Source of the DNA: Luzula sylvatica
Lineage: Eukaryota > Streptophyta > Magnoliopsida > Poales > Juncaceae
Assembly: GCA_946800325.1 (NCBI GenBank)
Contig: OX326956.1
Coordinates: 42,157,052 to 42,221,051, forward strand
Reading direction: 5' to 3'
DNA length: 64,000 nucleotides
Under the pieces are notes generated by a model, which had not been told where the DNA came from, did no database searches, and saw only the letters and a list, made by a program, of their open reading frames with translations. Numbering within the stretch: the stretch's first letter is position 1; every line of letters starts with the position of its first letter. This document shows positions 49,338 to 61,006 of the stretch, one piece after another. A program made the translations under genes and the position numbers.

Positions 49338-49587
49338 TCTTATAAAATAAAGAACAAAAGAGCGAATTGTAGGAGACGATGTTTCTATTGAATGGTTGGA
49401 AGAATACAATACCCACTACCCTCCTTTATATAGGAGAGGGTGAGTGCAGGTCAAGAAACATCTTGTCATATAAAACGCTGCAATACATGGAAATAATACA
49501 ATATCAAATATATCAAATATCATATAATTAATGTCTCCATCTTCACAAGATTTGTTGCTTAACATTCATATTATAATATTCATAACA
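49338..49587 (-). repeat. Right LTR (5' LTR of minus-strand element)
   Basis: 250 bp; starts TCTTATAAAATAAAG (G to C at its second base) and ends ATTCATAACA. Confidence 0.9.
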
Positions 49588-50174
49588 ATTCCAAGTTTAA
49601 CAACTATATAAAATACAAACTAATTGACCCCAAAAAACATCACTGAGATCAAGGCTATACATATGGGCAAATTTGGCATGGATCACTTGCATTTCTAAAT
49701 AACATCAGGGACGTATACCCTTATTTTATTTTTTTGAGAAAATAAATGATTTTCAAAAATAATTAATTGGAATCTTATTAACATAAAATTGAAATGTAAT
49801 CGTTAATCAACTTGTAAGTTAATTAACAAGCACTAATTATACGTTGATTAAGTTGTTGATTATTTCAATTTAATCATTCTCTGAATTAGAATGAATAAAT
49901 ATTGTTGAGGTGATTTTTAGAAGCATAGTAAAATTCCCGCTGGAAAAACAAAAAAAATTGATAATTAATTTTATTTTAATCTTTCTTAAATTCTTATATT
50001 TTATTTTAGTATTTATTCGTACTACTTGAATACAGCAAAATTGGTTATATCCCGCTTGACCCGACTCATGCAGGCCCGGTAGGCACAACGCCTGATCAAC
50101 CTTACACTCGACGATGTAACGGTGCATATTATTGCCCACAGCCTCCACCGACGACGCCAAAATCAAAACCATGA
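49588..50174 (+). pseudogene. Secreted-peptide gene copy H, exon 2 only
   Basis: The TATA/leader region (49650-49700) joins directly to A-T-C-A-G-G by a deletion that removes the ATG and all of exon 1. Intron-like sequence follows, and exon 2 begins after AG at 50035 and ends in TGA at 50172-50174. It reads G-Y-I-P-L-D-P-T-H-A-G-P-V-G-T-T-P, then Q-P-Y-T-R-R-C, Y-Y-C-P-Q and T-P-K-S-K-P. The entry frame needs two bases from exon 1, not one as in B, C and E; that matches the altered phase of the truncated exon 1 in D and G. With no start codon it is dead, but its open exon 2 is a fourth version of the mature peptide. Confidence 0.8.
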
Positions 50175-51181
50175 TGGCTGTTTACAATGAGGAATTATAT
50201 TTATATATGAAGATATTCACAAATATTGTATGCATCAATTACTTAAATAAAACAAGATGTATGTCTTGTGATTTGAATGATATGTATAAGTTTGTCATAA
50301 AAAATTCCTTATATTACTAATGACATCAATTCTTCTGATCGAAATCTTCAAATTTCAATTGTGGAAGAATTATATTTTGCTGGCTATAATCTTTCTTTCT
50401 TTTTTAGAAATAGAATTTAAAGCACAATTCGTGCTCATTTGGTTCGGTATTTTATTAATAAGGAAGATGATAAGTTACAAGATTTTCTCAATATGTTAGA
50501 GTTGGCAATAGTTTAGCAACTTATGCAACACATGTGAATAAATGTTGTTAGATCCGATTTGAATAGTCATTGGCAAAAAACTGAAAATTGATTGAATCTG
50601 AAAGTAAATAAAAACTCTATGCTATTAATTTATATATGTGTATTTTGTGGAAATTTTGTATTTGATCAAATAAACTTCCAAGTAATAACGTAGACACATG
50701 TATTTCCTACTAATAAAGTTTTGTAATCTTGAAGACAATATAATATTTTTCTGGAGATGAGCCTAAAACAATGAAACGTGTTTTGTAAATTCATTATTTT
50801 ATTAATAAGGAAATTAAGTTTTACATTTTGCAAATACTGAATCTTAAAAATTACAGTTTAGCCATTTCTCATGTTTTGAACTACGATGCGAACATTGTTG
50901 TTTTCGACGGTTCAAGACCTGACGCAAAAATGGGTGGCCTATTGTTAGCACCTTATATCTTTTCATTTTCTTTTGGTTTGTAATTATTGTAAATTGAAGT
51001 AATTTTTTTATTTTTTAATCAAAAAATGAATGGACCGGGCTCGTCTCGCGCTGGCCACTCCTTCAAAAAAAACTTGTTAAATATATTATTTTGAATTTTC
51101 TTTCATTTTAATATCAATATTAACATAGTTCTTACATAACTTTTCTCTAATTTTAGTTAGTAAATATATCATGTAATATAT
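50175..51181. repeat. 3' flank of H, duplicate of 25640-26560
   Basis: Includes the same short LINE tail (50390-50540) and the AAAATGGGTGGCCTATTGTT block as the flank of D. D and H therefore descend from one unit. Confidence 0.7.
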
Positions 51182-51405
51182 TAAAACTCCAAAATGAAGC
51201 TCTTCTCATGAAGTGGATACATAAATCCAATAACGACCACTCCTCTCTCTGGTCTGAAACATTAGCAGAGTTATACAACTCCACAAACATAACTTCTACA
51301 TCAATTTCCCAGCAAAGAATGTCATCTTTCTTTATCAAAGACTTGGCCAAACTGATGCCATTATACAATACATTCAACTCTCTCCCCACTAAATCGTTGC
51401 TCTAG
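51182..51405 (+). pseudogene. LINE reverse-transcriptase C-terminal fragment
   Basis: The frame reads L-Q-N-E-A-L-L-M-K-W-I-H-K-S-N-N, then S-S-L-W-S-E-T-L and S-S-F-F-I-K-D-L, the stretch that precedes the zinc-binding (zf-RVT) domain in plant LINE ORF2. It ends in TAG at 51403-51405. The matching downstream part of the same protein is at 61376-61890, beyond the CACTA and Gypsy DNA, so this is the left piece of a split LINE. Confidence 0.6.
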
Positions 51406-52984
51406 AAATTGATATCATCGTCATCACCGTGCGGGAAAAACGAACCCCCAACATGTCCTAAAATTAGAAGAGAAATAAATTGTAATGACATGTTAAAAAT
51501 TTATATTTAGATAAAAACAATAAATTAGAAGATATACCGTCCAATTATTCGGTTGCGACGACGACGGGATGGGGCGATACGGCCTCTGCCGTGACGAGGA
51601 CGCCGGCTGATATCTCGTCGGAGTGCGATGCATTTGCTGCAACTGCATCCGATCCATCTGGAACATGCTCATCTCCTCAAAATTATACTATCAAATTTGT
51701 TTTATACTTTAATACAAATAAAAAGAACAAATTTAAATAATATTAACCTTAGTCCAAAAGAAATTTTTTCGAAAAACTAGCGTCTCTCCTCTCCTCGGCT
51801 CGTCTAGCTTCCCAACGTCTCGCGTGAAATCGTCTCACCACATAAACCGTTTCCTGCCAGATTTGAAAAAAAAAGAATTTTTAACCTCTAAATTATATAA
51901 TGCATACCATAAATAAAAAATAAAAAAATTTAAATCACGGTAACCTTATCCTAATAATTTTACTGAAAAACTAACTCGTCTCTCCTCTCCCGCCTGGCCT
52001 AGCCTCACAATGTCTCACCACATAAACTCCTCGTTCCTGTCAATTTTGAAAAAAAAGAGAAATTTTAACCTCTAAATTATATAATCCTGTCATAAATAAA
52101 AAAAAAATTGATTTACAATTCACAATTCCTAAAAAAAATTTATTAACAGATTATTGCCTTCCATAAATAAATAACATGTAAAAACACATTGATTTTTCTA
52201 CATGTATGCAAATACCTAAAAATAGAAATATTGGAAAAAACACAGTTGAAATTTGTATAATAAATCAGGTTTAAAACAAGGAATTTTCTGCATGCATGAT
52301 AAATAAGGTTTAAAAGAAGTATTAAAAAAAATTCTGATTCCAAATTTCACAGGAATGTACATTTCAAAAAAAGGTATTACAAAAGAAATAAAAAGCATTA
52401 ATAAAATTATTCCAAATAGAGATTTATTTCCCAGGGAATTATTTCAAAATAAAAATTCGAAAGAATAGGAATTTTCAAGTATAAAAAAAGTATTAAAAAT
52501 AATCAAAATTTGTTTTAAAATCGAAAGAAATAGATTACAGTAAAAATTCGAACAAAAGTTCCAAAATCAAAGATTTTACAGTACCAAATCGAAAGAACGG
52601 TAATTTCACAGTAAAAAATTCGACAAAAAAGTTAAAATCAGAAAATTTATAGTACCAAATCGAAAGAAATACAAACACAAACAGGGATTATACAGTTTAA
52701 CACAAGATATTTGAACAAAAATTAAACTAGCAACATAGATTCAAACCTTCATAGAGAAATCTCAAAACGAGCTTGACTCATCCGTTGCCTTTATTCGTCA
52801 TCTTCAAACTGAGCTGGGAGAGAGTGGAAGAAAACGCAAAAACTCAAGCTGCGCAATTATGTGGACTCAGGACTAGGGTTGCGGGTTAGAATATGAAGAG
52901 GAAAATACGAAGCGGGGGAGAGAAAAAAAGTTAAGTGTTGCGGGTTAATGAGTAAATAAGAGAGAGGGAGAAACGAAGTAGAGT
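51406..52984 (-). pseudogene. Gene-like exon fragments, probably CACTA interior
   Basis: On the minus strand an exon-like 45-codon frame (51672 down to 51538) starts MSMFQMDRMQLQQMHR and ends Q-P-N-N-W-T at a GT donor; a short piece rich in D follows after AG near 51460. Further upstream an Arg/Glu-rich exon-like segment (R-R-W-E-A-R-R-A-E-E-R-R) occurs twice, at 51755-51860 and 51950-52040, as a degenerate tandem copy. A leader-like sequence begins near 52866. The rest is AT-rich intron-like DNA. I do not recognise the protein. Its position next to CACTA subterminal repeats suggests it belongs to that element. Confidence 0.35.
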
Positions 52985-53009
52985 GGGGGGGGGGGGGGGG
53001 GGGGGGGGG
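52985..53009. repeat. 25-base poly-G run
   Basis: Uninterrupted G from 52985 to 53009. The purine-rich strand could form G-quadruplexes. The exact length is doubtful in any sequencing assembly. Confidence 0.9.
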
Positions 53010-53066
53010 TGGCCGAAACAGCTTTTGGCAGGGGTTTTGGGGCGGTAGAATTGGGGGCGGGCCGAC
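53010..53066. mobile_element. CACTA subterminal repeat region, left of the Gypsy insertion
   Basis: GGGGCGG and GGGGGCGGGCCGAC motifs match those on the far side of the Gypsy element at 61007-61368; the two pieces were contiguous before that insertion. Confidence 0.65.
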
Positions 53067-54374
53067 TGTAATAAATATCAAAAATAGGGTTTTGATATTT
53101 GTGGAATATTAGTCCTAAAATCCCAGAATATAAGACCCATGTTAAATATATAAATCCCTACGATCAAAACCAACTCCTTATGCCTCAAACTCGTTAAAAG
53201 GGTATAATCGTAATTACATATTTATGTGTTGTTTAAATATATATATGATAGGGACTTATTTGCATAGTTACCCCACCATTAATAATACTAAAAATAGAGT
53301 TTGCAAATAAACCCCCATATAGGTGTAAAATAAATGGTTTGTGAATATGATAGTTTGTTGGGTATGGATGTAAGATACAATTTCACAACTTATTAGGCGC
53401 CTCACATCTCTCCCCTTTCCTGTCCATTAACATAGTTAGAAAATATTCATGAAACCCTAAGAGAGAAAGAGAGAAAAATAGGAGAAATCAAGGAAAAAAG
53501 GAAATTTCGCAAAACGAAAGGTGCCATATTCTTCAGGAGGTTAAGTTGTACGAGTTGGCGAGATCAAAAGAAGGATTTCATCCACGTTTCGAGTTGCTCC
53601 GTTTTCTGCGCCGTTTCGTTTAATCGTGTATTTGTCGAGTTTCTTTCCATTAGGTGAGTGCTACTTTCACTTCTATCTTATTAAGAATTCAATTTCGATC
53701 GTTTCTAGACCTTACATGATAGTCTAGGGTTCTCGCTTTAGAAATCCGTATTTGCGCCCTCACCCCGGTAAAAGTATTAGTATATATATGATTATGTATG
53801 AAGGTAAGTGATTTTGATTTCGAAAAGCCGGGGCAAGTACTTTGAGAAGTTTTTATATACATATATGATTTATGATTTCGATTATTTTGAGCGAGGTTTT
53901 TGACTAGCATGTAAAAGGTCGATCTTAATAAGCTAGGCTCAAAACTCACTCACTTAGTCACTTCCGTGACTAACCATTTTATTTGAATGTTTTGAGTCTA
54001 GGTACGGTGGACAGATTTTCCGGGGCAGCGGGTGTCTAGAGTGTGAGTGCGACGGTTTCGTTTTCATCGCGGAACCTCCATCTTGTGTATATTTGTTTAT
54101 TTCCGTTTCTGGCCAGCGAGCCTTTTGTTTATGCGACATTTTGTTTAGTTTTGGTGTTTGGTTATGTCGCGTTTGTGTTTATATGCTTCCGCTAGGTTTC
54201 TTTGTGTTCGTGTGTATATGTTATGGTGATGCATGTATATATCTGCGTGTGTCGTTGTTTTCGAGTTGTGGTATTTATGTTTTTGTGAATTTATCATATA
54301 AGAGCCTGTGGTATACGAGTTGTATACTGGCGGGTTGCCGCACCCTTTTCCACTTTATAATGTGGGGTGTGACA
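53067..54374 (+). repeat. Gypsy 5' LTR (1,308 bp, internally deleted)
   Basis: Lacks the segment that occupies about 59999-60383 in the 3' LTR; the junction is AAATCCGTA|TTTGCGCC. The two-base TA shared at the breakpoints fits a small post-insertion deletion. Confidence 0.93.
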
Positions 54375-54382
54375 GTCTTGTG

Positions 54383-54394
54383 TGGTATCAGAGC
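54383..54394 (+). other. Gypsy primer-binding site (tRNA-iMet)
   Basis: TGGTATCAGAGC, eight bases after the 5' LTR; exact match to the usual plant primer site. Confidence 0.95.
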
Positions 54395-54512
54395 AAAAAC
54401 ATCGAAAACAACCATAACATTCGTCGTGAGAGTTGGGGTTTCGAGTCTTCTTAGTTGTGTCTATTTCGAGTTATATCCTAATTTCCAGAATCTCAATTCT
54501 AACGTGTATTAT

Positions 54513-57500
54513 ATGTCTCAGAAAAGAATGGTACCGAGGAGAGGCCGTAGGCGTATCCGTGAGAGTGCTCATGATGAGTCACCGCAGCAACACCACTCTA
54601 GGAGACGCCATGTCTTTCCACCTCCCTCTCCGATTCGGAATGATCACCCTTCGGTGACTTCGCGAGTGCAAACCCAAACGTCCGTACATACCGTTGGTCG
54701 TCCTTTTCAACCTCCACCTTTTGAAGACGTAGAAGAAGCTGGAGTAGAGGTTGAGCAACGAGATGGAAATCATGATCGAGTGGCTCCCGAAGGAAATGAT
54801 GGAGGGCACGCGCCCGAGGTACCATATGGTCCACCCCCACCACCCCCACCACCTGATGCGATGAGGTTCATCGAGAACCTAGTTGAGCTTGTAGCGGGTC
54901 AAACACGCCAACCGAGGCAGGATGCGGAAGTCAGTCTCATCAGCCATTTTTCGAATTTCCTGAAAATGGAGCCGAGAACATTTTCGGGTGCGCGGGATGC
55001 AGTGGCAGCGGATAATTGGTTGTTGGAGACTACATGGAACCTTGAAAGGGCACAAGTGCCCGAGCGATATTGGGTAGAGGTCGCCGTTACGAGACTCCGA
55101 GGTGAAGCTTTGCATTGGTGGGAGTTACAACGCCAGTCTTATAATGGAGGTGATAGAATACCCTGGGATTGGTTCGAGAATTCGTTCGATGAATTCTTTG
55201 TTCCAATGGCATCGATTCGTGATTTTGAGGATCAATTTAGGGAATTGAAGCAAGGGACACGTTCGGTCGATGCTTTTATTGCAGATTATAATCGGCTTTC
55301 ACGATATGCGACATCGTGGGTGCCTAATGAGGAGAGGTTGGTTAGCGAGTTTGTGCATCGTTTGCACCCGGAGATAAAACGAGATGTTGATATTTTTGGG
55401 AGGCGATATACCTTCGCGCAAGTCTGTGATGCGGCTCGTCACTATGAGAGGAATTTGTGTGAGCGTGGGACTAGTGAAAGGTTTCATGGAGATGATCAAA
55501 CGGGGAGTTCGCGACCTCGTCTAGCGCACAAACCCAGCCCACCAAGAAAGCGTTCGCGCAACGAAAGGAGGTTTTATCCGAATCAAGGGGCGGGGCAGTC
55601 CCAACAAAACCGATCCAAACAGATTCGGAGATGCAACCGTTGCGGGTTTGAGCATGGGGGAAAGGAGTGTTGGAGGATGAGTGGTCTTTGTTTCAATTGT
55701 GGAAAACCTGGACATTTCGCTAAGGAATGTCCTCATCCGCGCAGAGCTAATGTTGCACCACCTCGAGCAGCAGAGCAAACACCGCAAGGAGCTGGGCGCG
55801 GTAATGCAAGAATGTTTGCAGCGGTATCACCATCAGGGGTAGTCGGGGAAGAGACGAGTGCGCCAATGGCCAATCCAGTCACAGGTATATTTCTGATTTC
55901 TGGAGCACCAGCTTTTGTTTTGTTTGATTCGGGTGCGAGTCATTCGTTTGTGGCTCGTGATCTTGTTTTTTCTCAAAAGTGGGATTGTACCCCGAGTGTC
56001 ACACCATTAGTAGTTAGTACGCCCTTGGGTATGAGTGTAAGTGTTAATGAACATTGCGAGGGCAAGATAGTGGTAATCGGTGAGCGTGAGTTTCCCGTTG
56101 ATTTAAGTGTCCTCGAGATGTTCGACTTTGATGCTATTTTGGGAATGGATTGGTTATCCCGTCACGGAGCGACGATTGTGTGCCATGAGTCCTGGATTTA
56201 TTTTGATTTGGAGGATGGATCCCGTATTAGTGTAAGGGCCAAACGACTCGGTCGGGAAGGACCGATTATTTCTGCGATTACCTCGCATAGAGTGATGGCT
56301 AATGATTGTGTTGCTTTTCTTGCGAGTGCACAATCTAATGAGGGGTATGTACAATTAGAAGATATACCTATTGTACGTGAGTTTGTACGGGTTTTTCCGG
56401 ATGAGTTGCCGGGGTTGCCACCGGAGCGAGAGGTTGATTTCGAGATAAAGTTAGTAGCTGGGGCTGGATCAATTTCGAAAACTCCATATCGCATGGCGCC
56501 GACTGAATTGAAGGAGTTAAAAATTCAGCTTCAAGAGTTGTTGGATAAGGGGTTTATCCGTCCAAGTGTTTCTCCATGGGGAGCTCCTGTTTTATTTGCG
56601 AAAAAGAAGGACGGAACATTACGACTATGCATGGACTATCGCGAGTTAAATAAAGTTACGATTAAGAATCGTTATCCACTTCCCCGAATCGACGATTTGT
56701 TTGATCAATTGCAAGGCGCCACTGCCTTCTCGAAGATCGATTTACGGTCAGGTTATTATCAATTAAGGATTAAACCTGAGGATGTTGAGAAGACGGCATT
56801 CCGTACTCGGTATGGGCATTACGAATTTTTAGTTATGCCATTTGGATTGACTAATGCACCAGCAGCTTTTATGGATTTGATGCATAGGGTGCTTCGTCCA
56901 TATCTCGACTCTTTCGTGGTTGTGTTTATTGATGATATTTTAATTTACTCGCGTAATAAAGAGCAACACGCCGAGCATTTGCGTACCGTACTTCGCACGC
57001 TTGAAGAACATAAATTGTTTGCGAAGCTAAAGAAGTGTGAATTTTGGCTTGAAGAAGTTTCTTTTCTGGGGCATGTGATATCGCGGGATGGGTTGAAAGT
57101 TGATCCAGAAAAGATCAAAGCTATAGTAGAATGGAGACAACCAAAATCGGTAACCGAGATTAGGAGTTTCTTGGGGCTTGCAGGCTATTACCGACGCTTT
57201 GTTGAAGGTTTTTCGAAACTCGCACTTCCCTTGACGCAATTGACCCAAAAAGGTGTAAAATTTGAGTGGACGGAGGCGAGAGAGTGTAGTTTTGAAGAGT
57301 TGAAGAAGAGGCTAGTGTCCGCACCGGTTCTCATTGTACCAAAACCGGAAGTTGAATTTGAGGTATATTGCGATGCATCACACCAGGGTTTGGGTTGTGT
57401 GTTAATGCAAGAACGTAGGGTGATTGCGTATGCGTCGCGGCAGTTGAAACCCTATGAGCGAAACTACCCAACGCATGATCTTGAGTTGGCAGCCGTGGTG

Positions 57501-59270
57501 TTTGCGCTAAAGATATGGAGGCATTATCTCTATGGAGAGAAATGCAAAATCTTCACGGACCACCAAAGCCTCAAATATATTTTCGATCAGCGAGATCTTA
57601 ATTTGAGGCAGCGTCGTTGGCTTGAAGTGCTATGTGATTATGATATGTCCATTCAATATCATCCGGGGAAAGCAAATGTCGTAGCGGATGCATTGAGCCG
57701 GAGTACCCACGGAAATGCAGCAGCATTGTTGTCAAATAAACCTCATATATTGATGGATTTAATGAGAATGGAGGTTTATGTGCAAATGCCGGGTTCACAA
57801 GCCATTCTAGCAAATTTACGCGTGCAACCTACATTAAATCATAGAATCCGGGTGGCACAAGCAAACGATCGGAATTTGCAGAAAATTAAGGAACGAATCC
57901 GCGAAGGTAAAGCACCACATTTTGGTGTTGATTCCGAGGGAACGTTACGCTTAGGCAAACGTGTTTGTGTACCAACCAATGGTGAATTACGACGCGAAAT
58001 TCTAGCCGAGGCGCATGATTCAGGATATTCCATCCATCCGGGCGAGACAAAGATGCATCAAGATATGCGAGTGTACTATTGGTGGCCAGGGATGCGAAGG
58101 GACATAGCCGATTATGTTTCTAAATGTTTTGTGTGCCAACAAGTCAAGGCTGAACGCAAGAAACCAGCGGGACTTCTCCAACCTTTGCCACTGCCGGGGG
58201 GTAAATTTGAGAGCATTACGATGGATTTTGTAACCGGGTTACCCCGAACCCCGCGAGGAAGTAATGCTATATGGGTTATTGTAGATCGGTTAACGAAAGT
58301 GGCAAATTTCATTCCATTTAAACAAGGCACTTCCGGTGATGAGATGGCACGTATTTATTTGTCTACCATGTTTAGGCGTTTTGGTACACCGGTGGAGATC
58401 ATTTCGGATCGCGATGCGCGATTTACGTCAAATTTTTGGAGGAGTTTCCAAAGAGGTTTGGGGACACGATTGTCCTTTAGCTCGGCATATCACCCACAAA
58501 CGGATGGACAATCGGAGAGAACGATTCAAACTCTGGAGGATATGTTGCGCGCATGCACAATTTCGATGGGTGGTTCTTGGGAGGATCACTTGCATTTGTG
58601 TGAGTTTGCGTACAATAACAGTTACCATTCGAGCATTGCGGTTTCACCCTTCGAAGCATTGTATGGTAGTCGTTGTCGCACGCCATTATTTTGGGATCCA
58701 ATAGGATCAAAACCTCTTCTCGGACCTGACCTTATACACGAGAGTGCCGAGAATTTACGCGTGATAAAACAACGTCTTCAAACGGCCCAGGATCGTCAAA
58801 AGAAGTACGCGGATTCCGAACGAAGACATGTGGAGTTTCAATCGGGTGATCATGTGTTGTTGCGAGTTTCACCTACGCGCGGTGTAATGCGGTTTGGAGT
58901 AAAGGGAAAGCTCAGTCCAAGATATATCGGGCCATTCGAAATTCTCGATCGAATTGGTGTGTGTGCATATCGTTTAGCTTTACCACCATCCTTATCCGAT
59001 GTGCACGATGTCTTTCATGTATCCCAATTACGCAAATATCTTCGTGGTGAAGGACACATCATCGATTTCTCCCAACTTCGGTTTGAACCAGACCTAACCT
59101 ATGAAGAGATCCCCATTCGCATACTTGGTTTTCGGGAGCAAGTATTGCGTACTAAAATCGTGAGATACGTGAAGGTCCAATGGAGTCACCATACCGAACG
59201 CGAGGCAACGTGGGAGAGCGAGGAGGAAATACGAAGGAAGTGGCCAAGTCTCTTTTCGAATGAAGGTTAG
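54513..59270 (+). CDS. Gypsy gag-pol polyprotein with chromodomain
   Basis: A single open frame of 1,585 residues. I start at 54513 ([11 protein letters not shown]), the first Met after the primer site that leads into gag; the frame is open further upstream into the LTR, which is not plausible protein. Order by residue: retrotransposon gag ~145-270; zinc knuckles from 374 and 393 ([14 protein letters not shown]); protease L-F-D-S-G-A at 470-475; reverse transcriptase ~660-860 with F-I-D-D at 805-808; RNase H with C-D-A-S at ~953 and T-D-H-Q-S-L; integrase with an HHCC finger (~1168-1208) and D1238, D1299, E1335 (D-x35-E spacing); GPF/Y-like Y-I-G-P-F-E; C-terminal chromodomain ~1530-1583 ending [10 protein letters not shown]. 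All catalytic residues are present. A chromodomain after integrase marks a chromovirus; the C-terminal motif fits the Tekay/Del branch. Confidence 0.96.
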   Translation: MSQKRMVPRRGRRRIRESAHDESPQQHHSRRRHVFPPPSPIRNDHPSVTSRVQTQTSVHTVGRPFQPPPFEDVEEAGVEVEQRDGNHDRVAPEGNDGGHAPEVPYGPPPPPPPPDAMRFIENLVELVAGQTRQPRQDAEVSLISHFSNFLKMEPRTFSGARDAVAADNWLLETTWNLERAQVPERYWVEVAVTRLRGEALHWWELQRQSYNGGDRIPWDWFENSFDEFFVPMASIRDFEDQFRELKQGTRSVDAFIADYNRLSRYATSWVPNEERLVSEFVHRLHPEIKRDVDIFGRRYTFAQVCDAARHYERNLCERGTSERFHGDDQTGSSRPRLAHKPSPPRKRSRNERRFYPNQGAGQSQQNRSKQIRRCNRCGFEHGGKECWRMSGLCFNCGKPGHFAKECPHPRRANVAPPRAAEQTPQGAGRGNARMFAAVSPSGVVGEETSAPMANPVTGIFLISGAPAFVLFDSGASHSFVARDLVFSQKWDCTPSVTPLVVSTPLGMSVSVNEHCEGKIVVIGEREFPVDLSVLEMFDFDAILGMDWLSRHGATIVCHESWIYFDLEDGSRISVRAKRLGREGPIISAITSHRVMANDCVAFLASAQSNEGYVQLEDIPIVREFVRVFPDELPGLPPEREVDFEIKLVAGAGSISKTPYRMAPTELKELKIQLQELLDKGFIRPSVSPWGAPVLFAKKKDGTLRLCMDYRELNKVTIKNRYPLPRIDDLFDQLQGATAFSKIDLRSGYYQLRIKPEDVEKTAFRTRYGHYEFLVMPFGLTNAPAAFMDLMHRVLRPYLDSFVVVFIDDILIYSRNKEQHAEHLRTVLRTLEEHKLFAKLKKCEFWLEEVSFLGHVISRDGLKVDPEKIKAIVEWRQPKSVTEIRSFLGLAGYYRRFVEGFSKLALPLTQLTQKGVKFEWTEARECSFEELKKRLVSAPVLIVPKPEVEFEVYCDASHQGLGCVLMQERRVIAYASRQLKPYERNYPTHDLELAAVVFALKIWRHYLYGEKCKIFTDHQSLKYIFDQRDLNLRQRRWLEVLCDYDMSIQYHPGKANVVADALSRSTHGNAAALLSNKPHILMDLMRMEVYVQMPGSQAILANLRVQPTLNHRIRVAQANDRNLQKIKERIREGKAPHFGVDSEGTLRLGKRVCVPTNGELRREILAEAHDSGYSIHPGETKMHQDMRVYYWWPGMRRDIADYVSKCFVCQQVKAERKKPAGLLQPLPLPGGKFESITMDFVTGLPRTPRGSNAIWVIVDRLTKVANFIPFKQGTSGDEMARIYLSTMFRRFGTPVEIISDRDARFTSNFWRSFQRGLGTRLSFSSAYHPQTDGQSERTIQTLEDMLRACTISMGGSWEDHLHLCEFAYNNSYHSSIAVSPFEALYGSRCRTPLFWDPIGSKPLLGPDLIHESAENLRVIKQRLQTAQDRQKKYADSERRHVEFQSGDHVLLRVSPTRGVMRFGVKGKLSPRYIGPFEILDRIGVCAYRLALPPSLSDVHDVFHVSQLRKYLRGEGHIIDFSQLRFEPDLTYEEIPIRILGFREQVLRTKIVRYVKVQWSHHTEREATWESEEEIRRKWPSLFSNEG

Positions 59271-59297
59271 ATATCAAGTTTAGGGACTAAACTTTCT

Positions 59298-59313
59298 TTA
59301 AGGGGGGGGATAA
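59298..59313 (+). other. Gypsy polypurine tract
   Basis: AAGGGGGGGGATAA directly before the 3' LTR. Confidence 0.88.
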
Positions 59314-61006
59314 TGTAATAAATATCAAAAATAGGGTTTTGATATTTGTGGAATATTAGTCCTAAAATCCCAGAATATAAGACCCATGTTAAATATATAA
59401 ATCCCTACGATCAAAACCAACTCCTTATGCCTCAAACTCGTTAAAAGGGTATAATCGTAATTACATATTTATGTGTTGTTTAAATATATATATGATAGGG
59501 ACTTATTTGCATAGTTACCCCACCATTAATAATACTAAAAATAGAGTTTGCAAATAAACCCCCATATAGGTGTAAAATAAATGGTTTGTGAATATGATAG
59601 TTTGTTGGGTATGGATGTAAGATACAATTTCACAACTTATTAGGCGCCTCACATCTCTCCCCTTTCCTGTCCATTAACATAGTTAGAAAATATGCATGAA
59701 ACCCTAAGAGAGAAAGAGAGAAAAATAGGAGAAATCAAGGAAAAAAGGAAATTTCGCAAAACGAAAGGTGCCATATTCTTCAGGAGGTTAAGTTGTACGA
59801 GTTGGCGAGATCAAAAGAAGGATTTCATCCACGTTTCGAGTTGCTCCGTTTTCTGCGCCGTTTCGTTTAATCGTGTATTTGTCGAGTTTCTTTCCATTAG
59901 GTGAGTGCTACTTTCACTTCTATCTTATTAAGAATTCAATTTCGATCGTTTCTAGACCTTACATGATAGTCTAGGGTTCTCGCTTTAGAAATCCGTAATT
60001 GCTTTAAAAACCGTGTTACATCAACAAAATATATATTATGTAGATTTGATCATATATATGTATGTAGAATTTGAGTTTGATAAAACGTAGGCCGGGCTTA
60101 CGGTTTTGAAAGAGGGTCCTATGTGTACATACGCGGCTCCTCCGGTATGTTTTAGTTTGATAGGTGTAGTGTCGCGCGACCCCGTGGCGCTCTATGGAGG
60201 GAATTGCGTAGCAAACTTGATGTAGTGCAAAGTCCCGACCCATGTGGGGTCTGGCTGTGGCGCATGGATATCCGTCGTCAGCTCATTTTTGTGGGGAATT
60301 CGCGCTTCCCGAGCTTTATGTTATGTTCCAGCCCGTTTGTGACTAGCTATCCACTCGGGGTTGGCACTTCAGTCGAGTGTTATTTGCGCCCTCACCCCGG
60401 TAAAAGTATTAGTATATATATGATTATGTACGAAGGTAAGTGATTTTGATTTCGAAAAGCGGGGGCAAGTACTTTGAGAAGTATTTATATACATATATGA
60501 TTTATGATTTCGATTATTTTGAGCGAGGTTTTTGACTAGCATGTAAAAGGTCGATCTTAATAAGCTAGGCTCAAAACTCACTCACTTAGTCACTTCCGTG
60601 ACTAACCATTTTATTTGAATGTTTTGAGTCTAGGTACGGTGGACAGATTTTCCGGGGCAGCGGGTGTCTAGAGTGTGAGTGCGACGGTTTCGTTTTCATC
60701 GCGGAACCTCCATCTTGTGTATATTTGTTTATTTCCGTTTCTGGCCAGCGAGCATTTTGTTTATGCGACATTTTGTTTAGTTTTGGTGTTTGGTTATGTC
60801 GCGTTTGTGTTTATATGCTTCCGCTAGGTTTCTTTGTGTTCGTGTGTATATGTTATGGTGATGCATGTATATATCTGCGTGTGTCGTTGTTTTCGAGTTG
60901 TGGTATTTATGTTTTTGTGAATTTATCATATAAGAGCCTGTGGTATACGCGTTGTATACTGGCGGGTTGCCGCACCCTTTTCCACTTTATAATGTGGGGT
61001 GTGACA
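59314..61006 (+). repeat. Gypsy 3' LTR (1,693 bp)
   Basis: Full-length version, including the 385-bp segment missing from the 5' LTR. Outside that segment only about six mismatches are seen. Confidence 0.93.

Larger units (their letters stand above)
43665..49587 (-). mobile_element. Non-coding LTR retrotransposon (LARD-like)
   Basis: The 5,923-bp element has 250-bp LTRs (43665-43914, 49338-49587) and a 5-bp target duplication ATTCC (43660-43664, 49588-49592). The uninterrupted target is seen at 24299 (AATTAATTCCAAGTTTAAC). It lies on the minus strand: next to the right LTR the minus strand reads CGTTATCAGCACGAGACTC, a Copia-type primer region, and next to the left LTR it reads CCAAGGGGGAGTG, a purine tract. 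The 5.4-kb interior has no gag or pol. It holds recurring phrases such as CCTCGTTAAAAACCT and AAAAAGAGTG (43960, 44230, 45130, 45225) and dozens of ACTTC(A/T/G)GGT motifs. LTR differences are about 16 of 250, so it is older than the Gypsy element. It must have relied on proteins from another element. Confidence 0.85.
53067..61006 (+). mobile_element. Young Gypsy (chromovirus, Tekay-like) LTR retrotransposon
   Basis: The 7,940-bp element has a 5-bp target duplication CCGAC (53062-53066, 61007-61011), a primer site, a complete gag-pol and a purine tract. The LTRs start TGTAATAAATATC and end GGTGTGACA. They differ at about six positions in their shared ~1.3 kb, so insertion is recent, but the 5' LTR lacks a 385-bp segment present in the 3' LTR. 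Coding capacity looks complete; whether it is still active cannot be judged. Confidence 0.97.

Noticed and set aside
44076..49416. Small ORFs inside the LARD-like element
   Set aside because: Short, no gag or pol motifs, overlapping the repeated noncoding phrases.
52857..53081. Proline-rich 74-codon minus-strand ORF
   Set aside because: The proline run is simply the complement of the poly-G tract.
54093..54512. N-terminal extension of the Gypsy polyprotein into the LTR
   Set aside because: It lies upstream of the primer site and shows no gag similarity; translation from 54513 is more plausible.
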